A DNA stretch of 43,805 bases from an uncultured Selenomonadales bacterium (GTDB lineage Bacteria > Bacillota > Negativicutes > Selenomonadales > Selenomonadaceae). Positions 33,703-43,197 of the stretch are shown one piece after another. The first letter of the stretch is position 1; each line of letters opens with the position of its first letter. The DNA lies in the NCBI GenBank assembly GCA_946408355.1, contig CAMJRX010000020.1, positions 1 through 43,805 on the forward strand. The letters are read 5' to 3'. The translations under genes and the position numbers were made by a program. The notes under the pieces were generated by a model, which ran no database searches, was not told where the DNA came from, and saw only the letters and a program-made list of their open reading frames with translations.

Positions 33703-34974
33703 TTAAGCGCGAATCTCTTCGACGCCCATGTACGGAATCAAAGCTTTAGGAATTTTAACTGAACCGTCAGCTTGTTGATAATTTTCTAAAATCGCGGCAA
33801 CCGTTCGACCAACTGCAATTCCTGAACCGTTCAAAGTGTGTACGAATTCGGGCTTAGACTTGTTATCGCGGCGGAATTTTATATTGGCACGGCGAGCTTG
33901 ATAATCTGTGCAGTTAGAGCAAGAAGAAATTTCGCGATATTTATTTTGCGCGGGCATCCAAACTTCAATGTCGTAAGTTTTGGCGGAAGTAAAACTCATA
34001 TCGCCGGTACAAAGCAAAACGACGCGATAGGGAATCTCCAAAATGCGCAAAACGTCTTCGGCGGCATTAACCATGCTTTCTAATTCGTTCCAAGAATCCT
34101 CTGGCTTAGTAAATTTAATCAATTCAACTTTGTTAAACTGATGTTGACGAATCAAACCACGAGTGTCACGACCTGCCGCGCCCGCCTCCGCTCTGAAACA
34201 CGCCGTATAGCAAGAATAATATTCCGGAAGAGTTTCAGCAGATAAAATTTCGTCGCGATGAAAATTAGTCATGGGAACTTCAGCAGTTGGCACGAGATAA
34301 TAGTCCAAATTCTCAAGCTTAAACATATCCTCAGCGAATTTGGGCAGTTGACCGGTTCCAATCATGCTGTCACGATTGACAATGTACGGCGCGAGCATTT
34401 CTGTATAACCGTGCTTGTTGGCGTGCAAATCCATCATGAAATTTATACAAGCGCGTTCCAAACGAGCACCCAAGCCGCGATAAAAAGTAAATCTTGCTCC
34501 CGTAACTTTACCTGCGCGGTCGAAGTCGAAAATATTTAACGCGGTGCCAAGTTCCCAATGCGCTTTAGGTTCAAAGTCAAAACTGCGTGGCGTGCCCCAT
34601 TTGCGAATTTCGGGATTTTGAGTGTCGTCTTTGCCAATGGGAACGTCAGCGGCGGGAATGTTCGGAATATGCAAAAGTAAATCGCGCAAATTATTTTCAA
34701 CGTCGCGGAGTTGGGCGTCGAGTTCAGAAATTTTATTGCCCATTTGGCGAACTTCAGCGGAAATTTGGGTTGTATCTTCGCCAGCTTTTTTCATTGCGCC
34801 GATTTTTTTTGAAGTCGAATTGCGTTGGCTTTTAAGTTGCTCCGTTTCAGCTAAAATGGCGCGACGTCTCTGCTCCAAGTCGCTGAAGTCATCGAGGCTC
34901 AAAGGATTGTTGCGATTTTTTAACATTGCGCGAACTAAATCAAGATTGTCACGTACAAATTTCATATCAAGCAA
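33703..34974 (-). CDS. serS: Seryl-tRNA synthetase
   Basis: The 423-residue class II synthetase has the N-terminal coiled-coil arm (about 25-105), motif 2 region [20 protein letters not shown], the serine/ATP site ([12 protein letters not shown]) and motif 3 [20 protein letters not shown]. It charges tRNA-Ser. The chosen start is TTG 34974, nine bases after AGGAG, giving the usual [10 protein letters not shown]; the ATG at 34983 abuts the ribosome-binding site. A second copy of the start region lies at 35080-35119. Confidence 0.95.
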   Translation of the reverse strand: MLDMKFVRDNLDLVRAMLKNRNNPLSLDDFSDLEQRRRAILAETEQLKSQRNSTSKKIGAMKKAGEDTTQISAEVRQMGNKISELDAQLRDVENNLRDLLLHIPNIPAADVPIGKDDTQNPEIRKWGTPRSFDFEPKAHWELGTALNIFDFDRAGKVTGARFTFYRGLGARLERACINFMMDLHANKHGYTEMLAPYIVNRDSMIGTGQLPKFAEDMFKLENLDYYLVPTAEVPMTNFHRDEILSAETLPEYYSCYTACFRAEAGAAGRDTRGLIRQHQFNKVELIKFTKPEDSWNELESMVNAAEDVLRILEIPYRVVLLCTGDMSFTSAKTYDIEVWMPAQNKYREISSCSNCTDYQARRANIKFRRDNKSKPEFVHTLNGSGIAVGRTVAAILENYQQADGSVKIPKALIPYMGVEEIRA

Positions 34975-35002
34975 GTAAATCATCTCCTAAAAAGTTTTTA
35001 TG

Positions 35003-35076
35003 TTTAAGCGCGGCTATAACCTTGCCGTTACCGTAACATTGAAGCGCGACAACTGTTCCGCCGCTTTTAAAGCGGC
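35003..35076. repeat. Dispersed module, copy B
   Basis: Minus-strand sequence GCCGCTTTAAAAGCGGC, then GGAACAGTTGTCGCGCTTC ... GTTACGGTAAC ... ATAGCCGCGCTTAAA. It matches module A at 24201-24273, nearly identical for the first 33 bases. It can be read as AALKAAEQLSRFNVTVTARL. It lies between the two copies of the serS start region. Confidence 0.75.
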
Positions 35077-35079
35077 TCG

Positions 35080-35119
35080 CGTACAAATTTCATATCAAGC
35101 AAAATAAATCATCTCCAAA
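35080..35119 (-). repeat. Second copy of the serS start region
   Basis: Matches 34952-34991, with 23 identical bases in a row at one end, and includes the ribosome-binding-like GGAGATGATTTA and the codons for LLDMKFV (here interrupted). It is not followed by the rest of serS. Confidence 0.8.
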
Positions 35120-35191
35120 ATAAAAATTTTAATTATTCTAGCAAAGGCGGCGTCGTAAATCAAATTAAACAACAAATTTCTTGACTAAAGC

Positions 35192-35221
35192 TTGAATGAT
35201 TATGGCAGTTTAATATATAAT
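35192..35221 (+). promoter_or_regulatory. Promoter of the first large TadE/G-like gene
   Basis: TTGAAT (35192-35197) and TATAAT (35216-35221) are spaced by 18, 45 bases before the ATG. Confidence 0.55.
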
Positions 35222-35265
35222 ACTCAAAAATTCGGATAGTTTTTTAGGAAAGGAGCGTGTCAATC

Positions 35266-38265
35266 ATGAAGTTCAAAATAATAATTCAGCGTGGGCAAGT
35301 TTTAGCTTTGTATGGATTGCTTATTCCTTTTTTGCTTTTGTTTGTAGGCGTTGGTTTAGATTTGGGCTGGTACTATCTGAATGTGTCAAGGCTCCAAAAT
35401 GCGGCTGATGCGGCGGCGTTGGCTGGTGCGTTTGAACTAACTGAAAAAGATAAAACAATGAGAGATTATTTTGTTGACGGCTTGACAACCGAGCCGAGCG
35501 GCGTAAAAGACGACACTTATTACAGTAGCTTTAATATTGATACGGGTGAAACCGACGAAAGCGGTAACACCATAATCAACAAAGTAGACCTCGCTAAGAA
35601 AAATGGACTTTCAGTAAGTGAACTGCAACAGAGCAAAACGGAAGCCCTTTCATACGTCACCCAAAATCTTTACGATGTAACCAAAGAACATGCCGAAATT
35701 AGCGGTACGGCAAAAAAAACGATTAACGAGTGGACAAGCGACAAAGATGTTACGTTCAGTGCGACATTGTTCACGAGAATTTTGGACGCGGATCGCGAAA
35801 AGTTATCTAGCACTGAAAGTACGGGTTTCAGATACTATAAAGTTCAACTCACCGAAAAAATTAATCATTTGTTTATGCCCGGTTGGTTTGAACCGATGGA
35901 CGCTATAGTTGTTGCTTGGGCTGTTATTAAACCTCGCGACCTCGACTTAGTTAAAAATCTCAACGACCTTTCACTGTCGCAAGTAATTCAAAACGTTATT
36001 TATCAAGACAATACTAAAAACAATCCGGAAGCAGGTTATAAAGGCAAATGGGCACATTTCCAAGAATCAGACCAAGATGGTGTTCATTACACAACCGGAG
36101 ATGTTAATCGTACGGAAGTTGTAAATGTTCATAACGACTTACGTACCAAAAATTCCAAAAGCGACCGTACACAAAATCAATACACGACTGGCGGCGGAAA
36201 CGATAACGATACAGATATTGACTCTTTAAATCTCGACTTCAGAGTAGAATATACCTTTACCAATAAATTCGCAGGTAAAGACTGGGATTTGCGCTCCGAA
36301 TTGCCGAATGGCGGAACAATAGGCACCACTCAGTATGCAAAAGGTTGGAATGCAGATTCAAAGGCAGCCTATATGCGCTTAATCACTTCGTTTAATTTTA
36401 ATTATGCGTGGACAGATCGCAACAGTAACGACTTAGTGCCCGATATTTTGTGGACACATATTGAGAGCGATCCTTTGTGGTTTGAATACGGTGGCAGTTG
36501 GAACTCCGTTCATCAGATAGTTTTAAATGCACATGTATCTAACACAGCTTACGAAACTATTAACGGGCAAAAAGTTTATAAGCAACGACCGTTTGTCATA
36601 TTTTATGATGGACCAGAAGTTTACACAAACAGCGCGGTTAGAGTATCGCAACCTGTCATCTTAAATCTTTACGAAGATTGGAACGCTATTTTGTACCTGC
36701 CCAATAGTCCCGTCATCATAAACGGCAACGGGCATAAATTAACGGGCTTTGTTGTCGCTAAAGAATATCGCCGCCTCAAAACTGCAAAGGATATGGAAGA
36801 CGAGGATTATACGACAATTACGGATATGTACGGCAAAAAGCTCTTTACTAAGCAAGACCTCTTAACCGAGACTCAATTAAACAAAATCGCTGAGGACAAA
36901 AATTACTTAAAAAAAACTGACGCAAAAGGCAATATTTCCTTTTACGAGAAAGTAGAGGCTACCGAACATCCGACTTTAAGCACTACCAAAGCGGAAGCCA
37001 ATCAATATAACAGCTTTACCGAATACGTCAATGCCACTTACAAAGCAAAGTTTATGGCGGCTACGGGTCTTTCCGAATCGGAAATTGATACAGTTACTTT
37101 TCCGACTGGAAAAAATCTCTGCGATGATGAAAAATACGTCGTCGCCAAAACCGACATTAAAGACGAGGCTCCCGACAATACAAAAATTAAATACGTCGAA
37201 ATACTGCGGCATTTTGTTGATAACGGCGAAGAAAAAACTGAAACAAAATATATCCCTAAAACAAGTTTGCCATATGTTAAAGTTAGAAGAAACGAAATCC
37301 GTGCATATGTTTCTGTATACGATCTTCAAAAAACAAGGAAAAGTGATGTCTACGGTCTAAACACGGTAGATGAAAGTCTCGGTAAAACGGGCAACGTTTC
37401 GGGCGATGAACTCTGGCAACCGACCACAGATACATATAAAAGCGACAAATTTATTCAAAAATCATTATGGGACAATACTTACAGTAAAGAATATATTGAT
37501 AGCGAAATTAAATTTGTAGAATCGGACGGCTTTAATTGTTTCATTATCATAAGTAAAGTTCCTGTGGTTGCCGAGTACCGCAAAGTAACGGACGACGAGG
37601 GCAATGTTTTCTACGTTGAGGAAAAAGAATGGACAAATGGCGAAGCGGCTTATTATATGGAGGTGCTCCCCGACGGTGCCACAGGAAAAGACGCCGCCGG
37701 CAATGATGTAACCAATCCGATAATCGTCGACAACTGGGGCGATTTGCAATCAGTGCTCATCACGCCGCAGGAAGTTCAGACTGTTGAAACTGAAACGCAG
37801 AATACTGTCTTGGAAGAAGAAGATGAAAAAAAAGAACCATCTCTGACAGATTCGGAATTAAGTAAATACTACAACGCATATACCCGCCGGACGACCGAAT
37901 CCGAAGACGAAATTTCAGGCTATCCGGTTAAAGAACAGCCCGGAGATCCTGGAAGAACTACTGATAGCGGCAAATATGTAGGGACGAGTGGCAATCGCGT
38001 AAAAGAGTTGTATAAAGTACCGGCATTGGAACGCGTTTATTATCCATCTGTAAAAGTTGACAACAGGGAAATTGGTTTCAACCTTGACTCTGATTCTTGT
38101 TACAGCTATTTCCAGATTGAGGAATTGCGACGTGTCAATTACACTTATCTGAACGTTGACGAGCTTAACGCGAGAGTGGAGAGTAGCAATCCGAACGAAG
38201 ACGAAGACGCTTGGAAAGTTGATGATATGTTTTTCACTACAAAGCGCGGCAAATGGATAGACTGA
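35266..38265 (+). CDS. Large TadE/G-like surface protein, paralogue 1
   Basis: The protein has 999 residues. ATG 35266 is preferred over GTG 35257 because GGAAAGGAG lies ten bases upstream. Residues about 5-60 are the TadE/G-like N-terminal domain: QRGQVLALYGLLIPF, a membrane segment, YYLNVSRLQNAADAAALAG. The rest is a large extracytoplasmic region with blocks shared with paralogue 2: FMPGWFEPMDAIV, LWTHIESDPL, PVILNLYEDWNAILYLPNSP, INGNGHKLTGFVVAK, and a C-terminus with CYSYFQIEELRRVNYTYLNV and KVDDMFFTTKRGKWID. Tad pilus TadG proteins share only the N-terminal part. It is probably a surface-exposed or pilus-linked protein; the large domain has no recognised fold. Confidence 0.8.
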   Translation: MKFKIIIQRGQVLALYGLLIPFLLLFVGVGLDLGWYYLNVSRLQNAADAAALAGAFELTEKDKTMRDYFVDGLTTEPSGVKDDTYYSSFNIDTGETDESGNTIINKVDLAKKNGLSVSELQQSKTEALSYVTQNLYDVTKEHAEISGTAKKTINEWTSDKDVTFSATLFTRILDADREKLSSTESTGFRYYKVQLTEKINHLFMPGWFEPMDAIVVAWAVIKPRDLDLVKNLNDLSLSQVIQNVIYQDNTKNNPEAGYKGKWAHFQESDQDGVHYTTGDVNRTEVVNVHNDLRTKNSKSDRTQNQYTTGGGNDNDTDIDSLNLDFRVEYTFTNKFAGKDWDLRSELPNGGTIGTTQYAKGWNADSKAAYMRLITSFNFNYAWTDRNSNDLVPDILWTHIESDPLWFEYGGSWNSVHQIVLNAHVSNTAYETINGQKVYKQRPFVIFYDGPEVYTNSAVRVSQPVILNLYEDWNAILYLPNSPVIINGNGHKLTGFVVAKEYRRLKTAKDMEDEDYTTITDMYGKKLFTKQDLLTETQLNKIAEDKNYLKKTDAKGNISFYEKVEATEHPTLSTTKAEANQYNSFTEYVNATYKAKFMAATGLSESEIDTVTFPTGKNLCDDEKYVVAKTDIKDEAPDNTKIKYVEILRHFVDNGEEKTETKYIPKTSLPYVKVRRNEIRAYVSVYDLQKTRKSDVYGLNTVDESLGKTGNVSGDELWQPTTDTYKSDKFIQKSLWDNTYSKEYIDSEIKFVESDGFNCFIIISKVPVVAEYRKVTDDEGNVFYVEEKEWTNGEAAYYMEVLPDGATGKDAAGNDVTNPIIVDNWGDLQSVLITPQEVQTVETETQNTVLEEEDEKKEPSLTDSELSKYYNAYTRRTTESEDEISGYPVKEQPGDPGRTTDSGKYVGTSGNRVKELYKVPALERVYYPSVKVDNREIGFNLDSDSCYSYFQIEELRRVNYTYLNVDELNARVESSNPNEDEDAWKVDDMFFTTKRGKWID

Positions 38266-38268
38266 TTC

Positions 38269-38331
38269 CAGTGGCTAGTAGTTAGTGGCTAGTGAACTGC
38301 CTAATCGCTAACCACCAACCACTAATCACTA
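38269..38331. repeat. Inverted TAGTGG/CCACTA repeat
   Basis: AGTGGCTAGTAGTTAGTGGC and, after a short spacer, CTAACCACCAACCACTAATC can pair over about 24 positions with a few mismatches, making a long hairpin just after the stop codon. The same unit type lies at 30094-30127. Confidence 0.6.
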
Positions 38332-38337
38332 AAAAAA

Positions 38338-38374
38338 TCGTTGCAGGGAGAAATTCCTTGCGGCGATTTTTTTT
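38338..38374 (+). terminator. Terminator after paralogue 1
   Basis: TCGTTGCAGG and CCTTGCGGCGA form a stem with G-T pairs and an 8-base loop, followed by eight T. Paralogue 2 has a close relative of it. Confidence 0.8.
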
Positions 38375-38409
38375 ATGAATGACATAGATTAATTGCATAG
38401 TTAAAAAAC

Positions 38410-38438
38410 TTGAAAAAAATTTTTTTGCTGGTTATAAT
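38410..38438 (+). promoter_or_regulatory. Promoter of the second large TadE/G-like gene
   Basis: TTGAAA (38410-38415) and TATAAT (38433-38438) are spaced by exactly 17. Confidence 0.7.
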
Positions 38439-38480
38439 GAAATTGAGGTGAACATTTATAGAGAAAGGAAGCGCGTATCC

Positions 38481-41400
38481 ATGATAAGGATCAAGATGAA
38501 GTAGCGCGGGCAAGTATTGGCTTTGTACGGATTACTTATTCCTTTTTTGTTTTTGTTTGTTGGTGTAGGAATTGATTTAGGTTGGTACTATCTGAATGTG
38601 TCGCGCCTCCAAAATGCGGCTGACGCGGCGGCTTTAGCGGGTGCACGCGCTCTTGTTAAAGAAAATAGAGCTTTTGAAAATTATTACCCCGTGCAACTTG
38701 CCAGTAATCAGTTGCCGGCTGATTTTGACAACTACGAAAACGTTTATAAAAATACTTTTGGTGCCGTTACCACAGGCACATTGTACAGCTACAAGACATT
38801 GGAAAAAGTTGCAGACACGCTAAAAGAAGGACGCGACTTGGCGGAAGAATATGTGCGGAAAAATTTGTTGGACGACGATACAGTTGACACTTCCGCCACC
38901 TACCAAAATACTTTAAACGCGACGGACGGTTGGAGCACCGAAGCAGATTCGGCAGTTAAAGGTACCGTCGAACTTAAATACAAAATCGTTGACGGCAAAA
39001 ACGACGTTCTCGGTCCTTTGTATTACGTGGTCTCCTTAGACGAAAAAATTAAGCATTTCCTCATGCCAGGTTGGTTTGAAGATATGGACGCGCCGGTTAG
39101 GGCTGTCGTGCTGTTGCAACCCCATGATAGAGGCTTGATTACGCCAATGGAATCGCTGGAACGCTCAATGGTCATCGACAACTGGGAATATACAAAAAAA
39201 TATTTACTTGAAACAGGCGGACAAATTTCGGGCGGCAAGTGGAATCACTACAAGGCGAAAGACGGTGTTGGTGTCGAATATGCAAATAATAACCCATACC
39301 GAACGGAAAGCGTTGTCGTAAAACCGACATCAAGAAATGACGATAAAAGTAGTAAAAAAAGCGACGGTCAATCGACTGCTGCAAACGGCAACACATGGTA
39401 TTCAGAGCTTAAAGTTGATTCTATAAATATTGACTTTCGAGCTGATGTAGGAGTTAATTCCATGTTCACGACGGACTGGGATTTAGGTTCGGGTGTCGCT
39501 TCTAAACTTTCTAATTTTTCAGCATACACTAACGTAAGCAATAGTTATCCTTGGAAAGAAGGTAATGGCGAAGATAAGCGAGTTTTATTCAATGTAGATT
39601 TTGAAGATAGTTTTAAGACACGTGACCCCTCAAAGCGAGCCGATGTCCTTTGGGCGAGAATTGAGAGCGATCCGATAATTCGCCAGTTACAGTACGATGG
39701 AAATCCTGTTAAGAATTATAACTCCGTGCGGCAAGTTACTGTAAACTTTAGTAGCGACAACACTGCATTAACTAGCGACGGAAAAAGTTATGCCTATCGC
39801 CCGTATGTCTTGTTCTATACAGGTCCCGAAAATATTGACTATGCAAAAGACTCAAACGGCGTATTGATTCGTCATTCGCAACCCGTCGTTATAAATTTTA
39901 ACGAAGACACGAACGCGATTATTTACATGCCTGAAAGCCCCGTAGTCATTAACGGCAACGGTAACAAGTTAACTGGCTTTATTATCGCTAAATGTTATTT
40001 GTCTTCCGTGACGCAAGAAGAAATGACGAGCGGCAGCACTATTAAATTATATGACGGCTTTAACACACCTGAGAATTTCAAATGCGACTTTGAGAAAGGC
40101 AAAGATAGTAGCGAGCAAACTGTTTTCTTCCACGAAGACGATCTCGTTGATATGAGTTATATCAATAGAGAGCATGCCGGTGAAAACACCGAGATAGTCG
40201 AAATAAATTCGGGCGACATTCACATTAAAGAAGCAAGTACCGCTCCACAATATATCCTGCTTGAATACACCAAAGCCGATTCCGAAAACGAAGCATACAA
40301 AGTTATAGAAAACGGCAAGCACAATGAAAATAAAACCTTTGGCAAATACGTCAACGCAACTTACAAGGAAAAGTTCAAAGCGTTTAGCGGATTAACTGAT
40401 TCGCAAATTGTGGCTGTCACCTTCCCAGATGAAGATTACAACGAAACCACAGCGACCTATTACGTTGAAAACAGTTCCGAAATTATAAGTGACACTGCCA
40501 CTACAGATAGCAATTACGTTAAAGTTCTTATCGACGGCAATGTAAAGTATCTCGACAAGAGAAAGTTGCCGTATGTCAAAGTTAGAAGCGATAAAGAATA
40601 TTTCTATGTCAATGTCTACGACCTCAAACTGACAACTAGCGGCGGCAAGGGCGTTAGAATGATTGACGACAGTTACACTGACAAACAACTTGACTCTTCC
40701 TATAAAAAGACGGGCAATATTACGACGACTGACGGAGACGTACACGTAAATTTGAATGATGCCATCTACAACCAATATGGTGACAGCTGGGCAATCGACA
40801 GAACTTGGTATAGCAATCAACGTGGCAACTGGAAAAAAGATAAGTTAGAGTGGGGCAAAAAAAACGGCGTCACTTATTTCACAAGTAAAGTGGAAACAGC
40901 TACTTTGCCGAAGGAGCCGCAGATTATCGCAAAATATCACAAGATTACTATGCTTGACGAAGACGGCGAAGTTTTACTAGACGACGATGGCAAACCGGTT
41001 GTTAAATACGTTAAAGACGATGACGACGACAAAATTGAGTACTACACGAAAGTCCAAAACAATGATAAAAATTCGGACAACTATATAATCGTCGACAAAA
41101 AAGGCAACATGCTGACAAAGCCGCTTACGTCGCCTGATGTCCTCGATGTCGATACCGTAGCCGAAAATACTTTCGTTCATGCACAAGCCGCAGCTGGAAG
41201 TTCGATTTTGAGCGATTATTGGAACACCTACACCCGCGCCCCGAAAGACCCCTATGAAATACCTCTTGACTACAAGCCCAACGCAGAAGCTCTTCTGGAA
41301 GGCAAATATAGAGGCAACTCTAAATCGCATAAGGAAAAAGATTATCGAATTCCGGCATTGGAGCGCGTTTATAAAGCAGAAAAATCTTTCAATCTAAGCG

Positions 41401-41570
41401 AGGATTCTTGCTACAGCTACTTTGGCATTGAGGATTTGTGGCGTATCAACTACACTTATCTGAACGTAGACGAAATCAATCAAAAAGTATATAACGATGA
41501 AACCGAAAGATATAACTGGAAAGTTGACGATATGTTCTTCACGACAAAGCGAGCCGAGTGGATAGACTGA
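38481..41570 (+). CDS. Large TadE/G-like surface protein, paralogue 2, with an amber codon after codon 7
   Basis: The ATG at 38481 lies after AGAAAGGAAGCG and opens MIRIKMK, then TAG at 38502-38504, then RGQVLALYGLLIPFLFLF in the same frame to 41570. Paralogue 1 has CAG (Gln) at the matching place. The remaining 1017-residue frame from TTG 38517 is intact and keeps SRLQNAADAAALAGARALV, FLMPGWFEDMDAPV, VLWARIESDP, QPVVINFNEDTNAIIYMPES, INGNGNKLTGFIIAK and the C-terminal CYSYFGIEDLWRINYTYLNV and DDMFFTTKRAEWID. The whole frame beyond the stop shows no other lesion, so the stop is recent or bypassed (reinitiation at TTG or suppression). It was probably duplicated from paralogue 1 or the reverse. 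Confidence 0.75.
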
Positions 41571-41609
41571 TTTTAGCTGATAGTTTCTAGCTTTTAGAAA
41601 GTTAAAAAC

Positions 41610-41644
41610 CGTCGCAGGGCGAAAAACCTTGCGACGATTTTTTT
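41610..41644 (+). terminator. Terminator after paralogue 2
   Basis: CGTCGCAGG and CCTTGCGACG form a 9-bp stem, followed by ATTTTTTT. It matches the paralogue 1 terminator in design and most bases. Confidence 0.85.
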
Positions 41645-41645
41645 G

Positions 41646-41826
41646 CCTGTGTATAAGTGCGACGCCAACGGTAAACAAATATTTCTGCGAGGATTATGTT
41701 AGATTGACGGGTACTTACGAAGTCTTCACGCTCGACAGAGTGGCTGACGGTACACGCGCCCCGAAAGAATTCTTATTAGTAAAAACTAACGAGTTGAATA
41801 TATCTAACACGGACGATTGGAAATAA
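41646..41826 (+). pseudogene. Possible gene remnant
   Basis: Within the 331-base gap before the SPFH gene, a frame reads EDYVRLTGTYEVFTLDRVAD ... FLLVKTNELNISNTDDWK and stops at 41826, without a ribosome-binding site or plausible start after the terminator. It looks like the 3' end of a lost gene. The remainder of the gap holds the promoter at 41836. Confidence 0.35.
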
Positions 41827-41835
41827 TTTAAAATA

Positions 41836-41864
41836 TTGACCTTGATAGATAAAAAGCATAAAAT
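41836..41864 (+). promoter_or_regulatory. Promoter of the SPFH gene
   Basis: TTGACC (41836-41841) and TAAAAT (41859-41864) are spaced by exactly 17, 37 bases before the ATG. Confidence 0.7.
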
Positions 41865-41901
41865 ACATCTATAAATAATGGATTAAAGGAGTGATTATTT
41901 T

Positions 41902-43197
41902 ATGGGATTGATTCAAGCGGCATTAGCGGCGGCGGGCGGCGTGCTCGGTGACCAGTGGAAAGAATTTTTTTACTGCGACAGTTTATCGTCCGAAATTTTG
42001 GTTGCCAAAGGTCACAGGCGCAAAAGTCACAGTTGGAGCTCCAACGACGGCGACGACAATATTATAACCAACGGCTCGAAAATCGCTGTCAATGACGGGC
42101 AGTGTATGATGATCGTTCAGCAAGGCAAAGTTCTTGAGCTCTGCGCGGACAGCGGCGAATATATTTACGACAAATCAACTGAACCGTCGCTCTTCAACGA
42201 CAACAAGACTGTCGCGGAGAGCATTCAAGATATTTTCTTTGCCATGAAAGAACGCTTCACTTTCGGCGGCGACACCGGACGCGACCAACGCATTTATTAC
42301 TTTAACACCAAAGAAATTATCGGCAACAAGTACGGCACGCCAACTCCGGTTCCCTTCCGCGTCGTCGATTACAATATCGGGCTTGACGTAGACATTGCCA
42401 TTAAATGTTTTGGTTCTTACAGTTACAAAATCGTCAATCCGATTCTTTTCTATACAAATGTTTGCGGTAATGTTAAAGATACTTACAACCGCTCGGAAAT
42501 TGACGCGCAGTTGAAAACAGAACTTTTGACGGCTCTGCAACCCGCCTTTGCAAGGATTTCGGAAATGGGGATTCGTTACAGTGCCTTGCCCGCTCATACT
42601 CAAGAACTTGCCGACGCTCTTAACCAAGTCTTAAGCAAAAAATGGGGCGAACTGCGCGGCTTGCAAGTCGTATCGTTCGGCGTGTCGAATGTCAGCGCGA
42701 GCGAAGAAGATGCCAACATGATTAAGGAAATGCAACGCAACGGCGCGTTGAGAAATCCGGCAATGGCGGCGGCTCACTTGACGGGGGCGCAAGCTTCAGC
42801 AATGCAACAGGCAGCTCAAAATACGGCGGGCGCAATGACAGGTTTTATGGGTATGGGAATGGCGGCGCAAGCTGGCGGTATCAACGCAGGCAATTTATTC
42901 GCTATGGCGCAACAGCAACAACAAGCGGCTCAACAATCTCAACAACAAAAGCCGCCAACGTGGAAGTGTTCAGCTTGTGGGCACGAAAACAATCGAGGTA
43001 ACTTCTGCGCGGAATGTGGCGCACCTAAACCCGTCGTTAACGAATGGAAATGTCCTGATTGCGGCGCAGTTAACAAAGGCAAATTCTGTTCCGAATGCGG
43101 CAAGCCTAAACCCGTTAGCGACGAATGGAAATGTCCTGATTGCGGCGCAGTCAACAAAGGAAGATTCTGTTCCGAATGTGGCAAACCTAGAGCTTAA
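41902..43197 (+). CDS. SPFH-domain protein with C-terminal zinc ribbons (YdjI-like)
   Basis: The 431-residue protein matches the YdjI-type SPFH family: an N-terminal SPFH domain (IIVQQGKVLELC-like MMIVQQGKVLELCADSGEYI, IYYFNTKEIIGNKYGTPTPV, LDVDIAIKCFGSYSYKIVNP), a helical region (ELADALNQVLSKKWGELRGL), and an Ala/Gly/Gln-rich linker with Q runs. Three zinc ribbons of about 27 residues follow (WKCSACGHENNRGNFCAECG, WKCPDCGAVNKGKFCSECGK, WKCPDCGAVNKGRFCSECGK). In Bacillus the relative is linked with membrane-stress proteins of the PspA type. ATG 41902 follows AAAGGAG. Further ribbon units lie beyond the stop. Confidence 0.85.
   Translation: MGLIQAALAAAGGVLGDQWKEFFYCDSLSSEILVAKGHRRKSHSWSSNDGDDNIITNGSKIAVNDGQCMMIVQQGKVLELCADSGEYIYDKSTEPSLFNDNKTVAESIQDIFFAMKERFTFGGDTGRDQRIYYFNTKEIIGNKYGTPTPVPFRVVDYNIGLDVDIAIKCFGSYSYKIVNPILFYTNVCGNVKDTYNRSEIDAQLKTELLTALQPAFARISEMGIRYSALPAHTQELADALNQVLSKKWGELRGLQVVSFGVSNVSASEEDANMIKEMQRNGALRNPAMAAAHLTGAQASAMQQAAQNTAGAMTGFMGMGMAAQAGGINAGNLFAMAQQQQQAAQQSQQQKPPTWKCSACGHENNRGNFCAECGAPKPVVNEWKCPDCGAVNKGKFCSECGKPKPVSDEWKCPDCGAVNKGRFCSECGKPRA

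Noticed and set aside
34952-35119. Transposon with target-site duplication at serS
   Set aside because: The flanking repeat is about 38 bases and diverged, too long and too different for a transposition duplication, and no transposase or terminal inverted repeats are seen.
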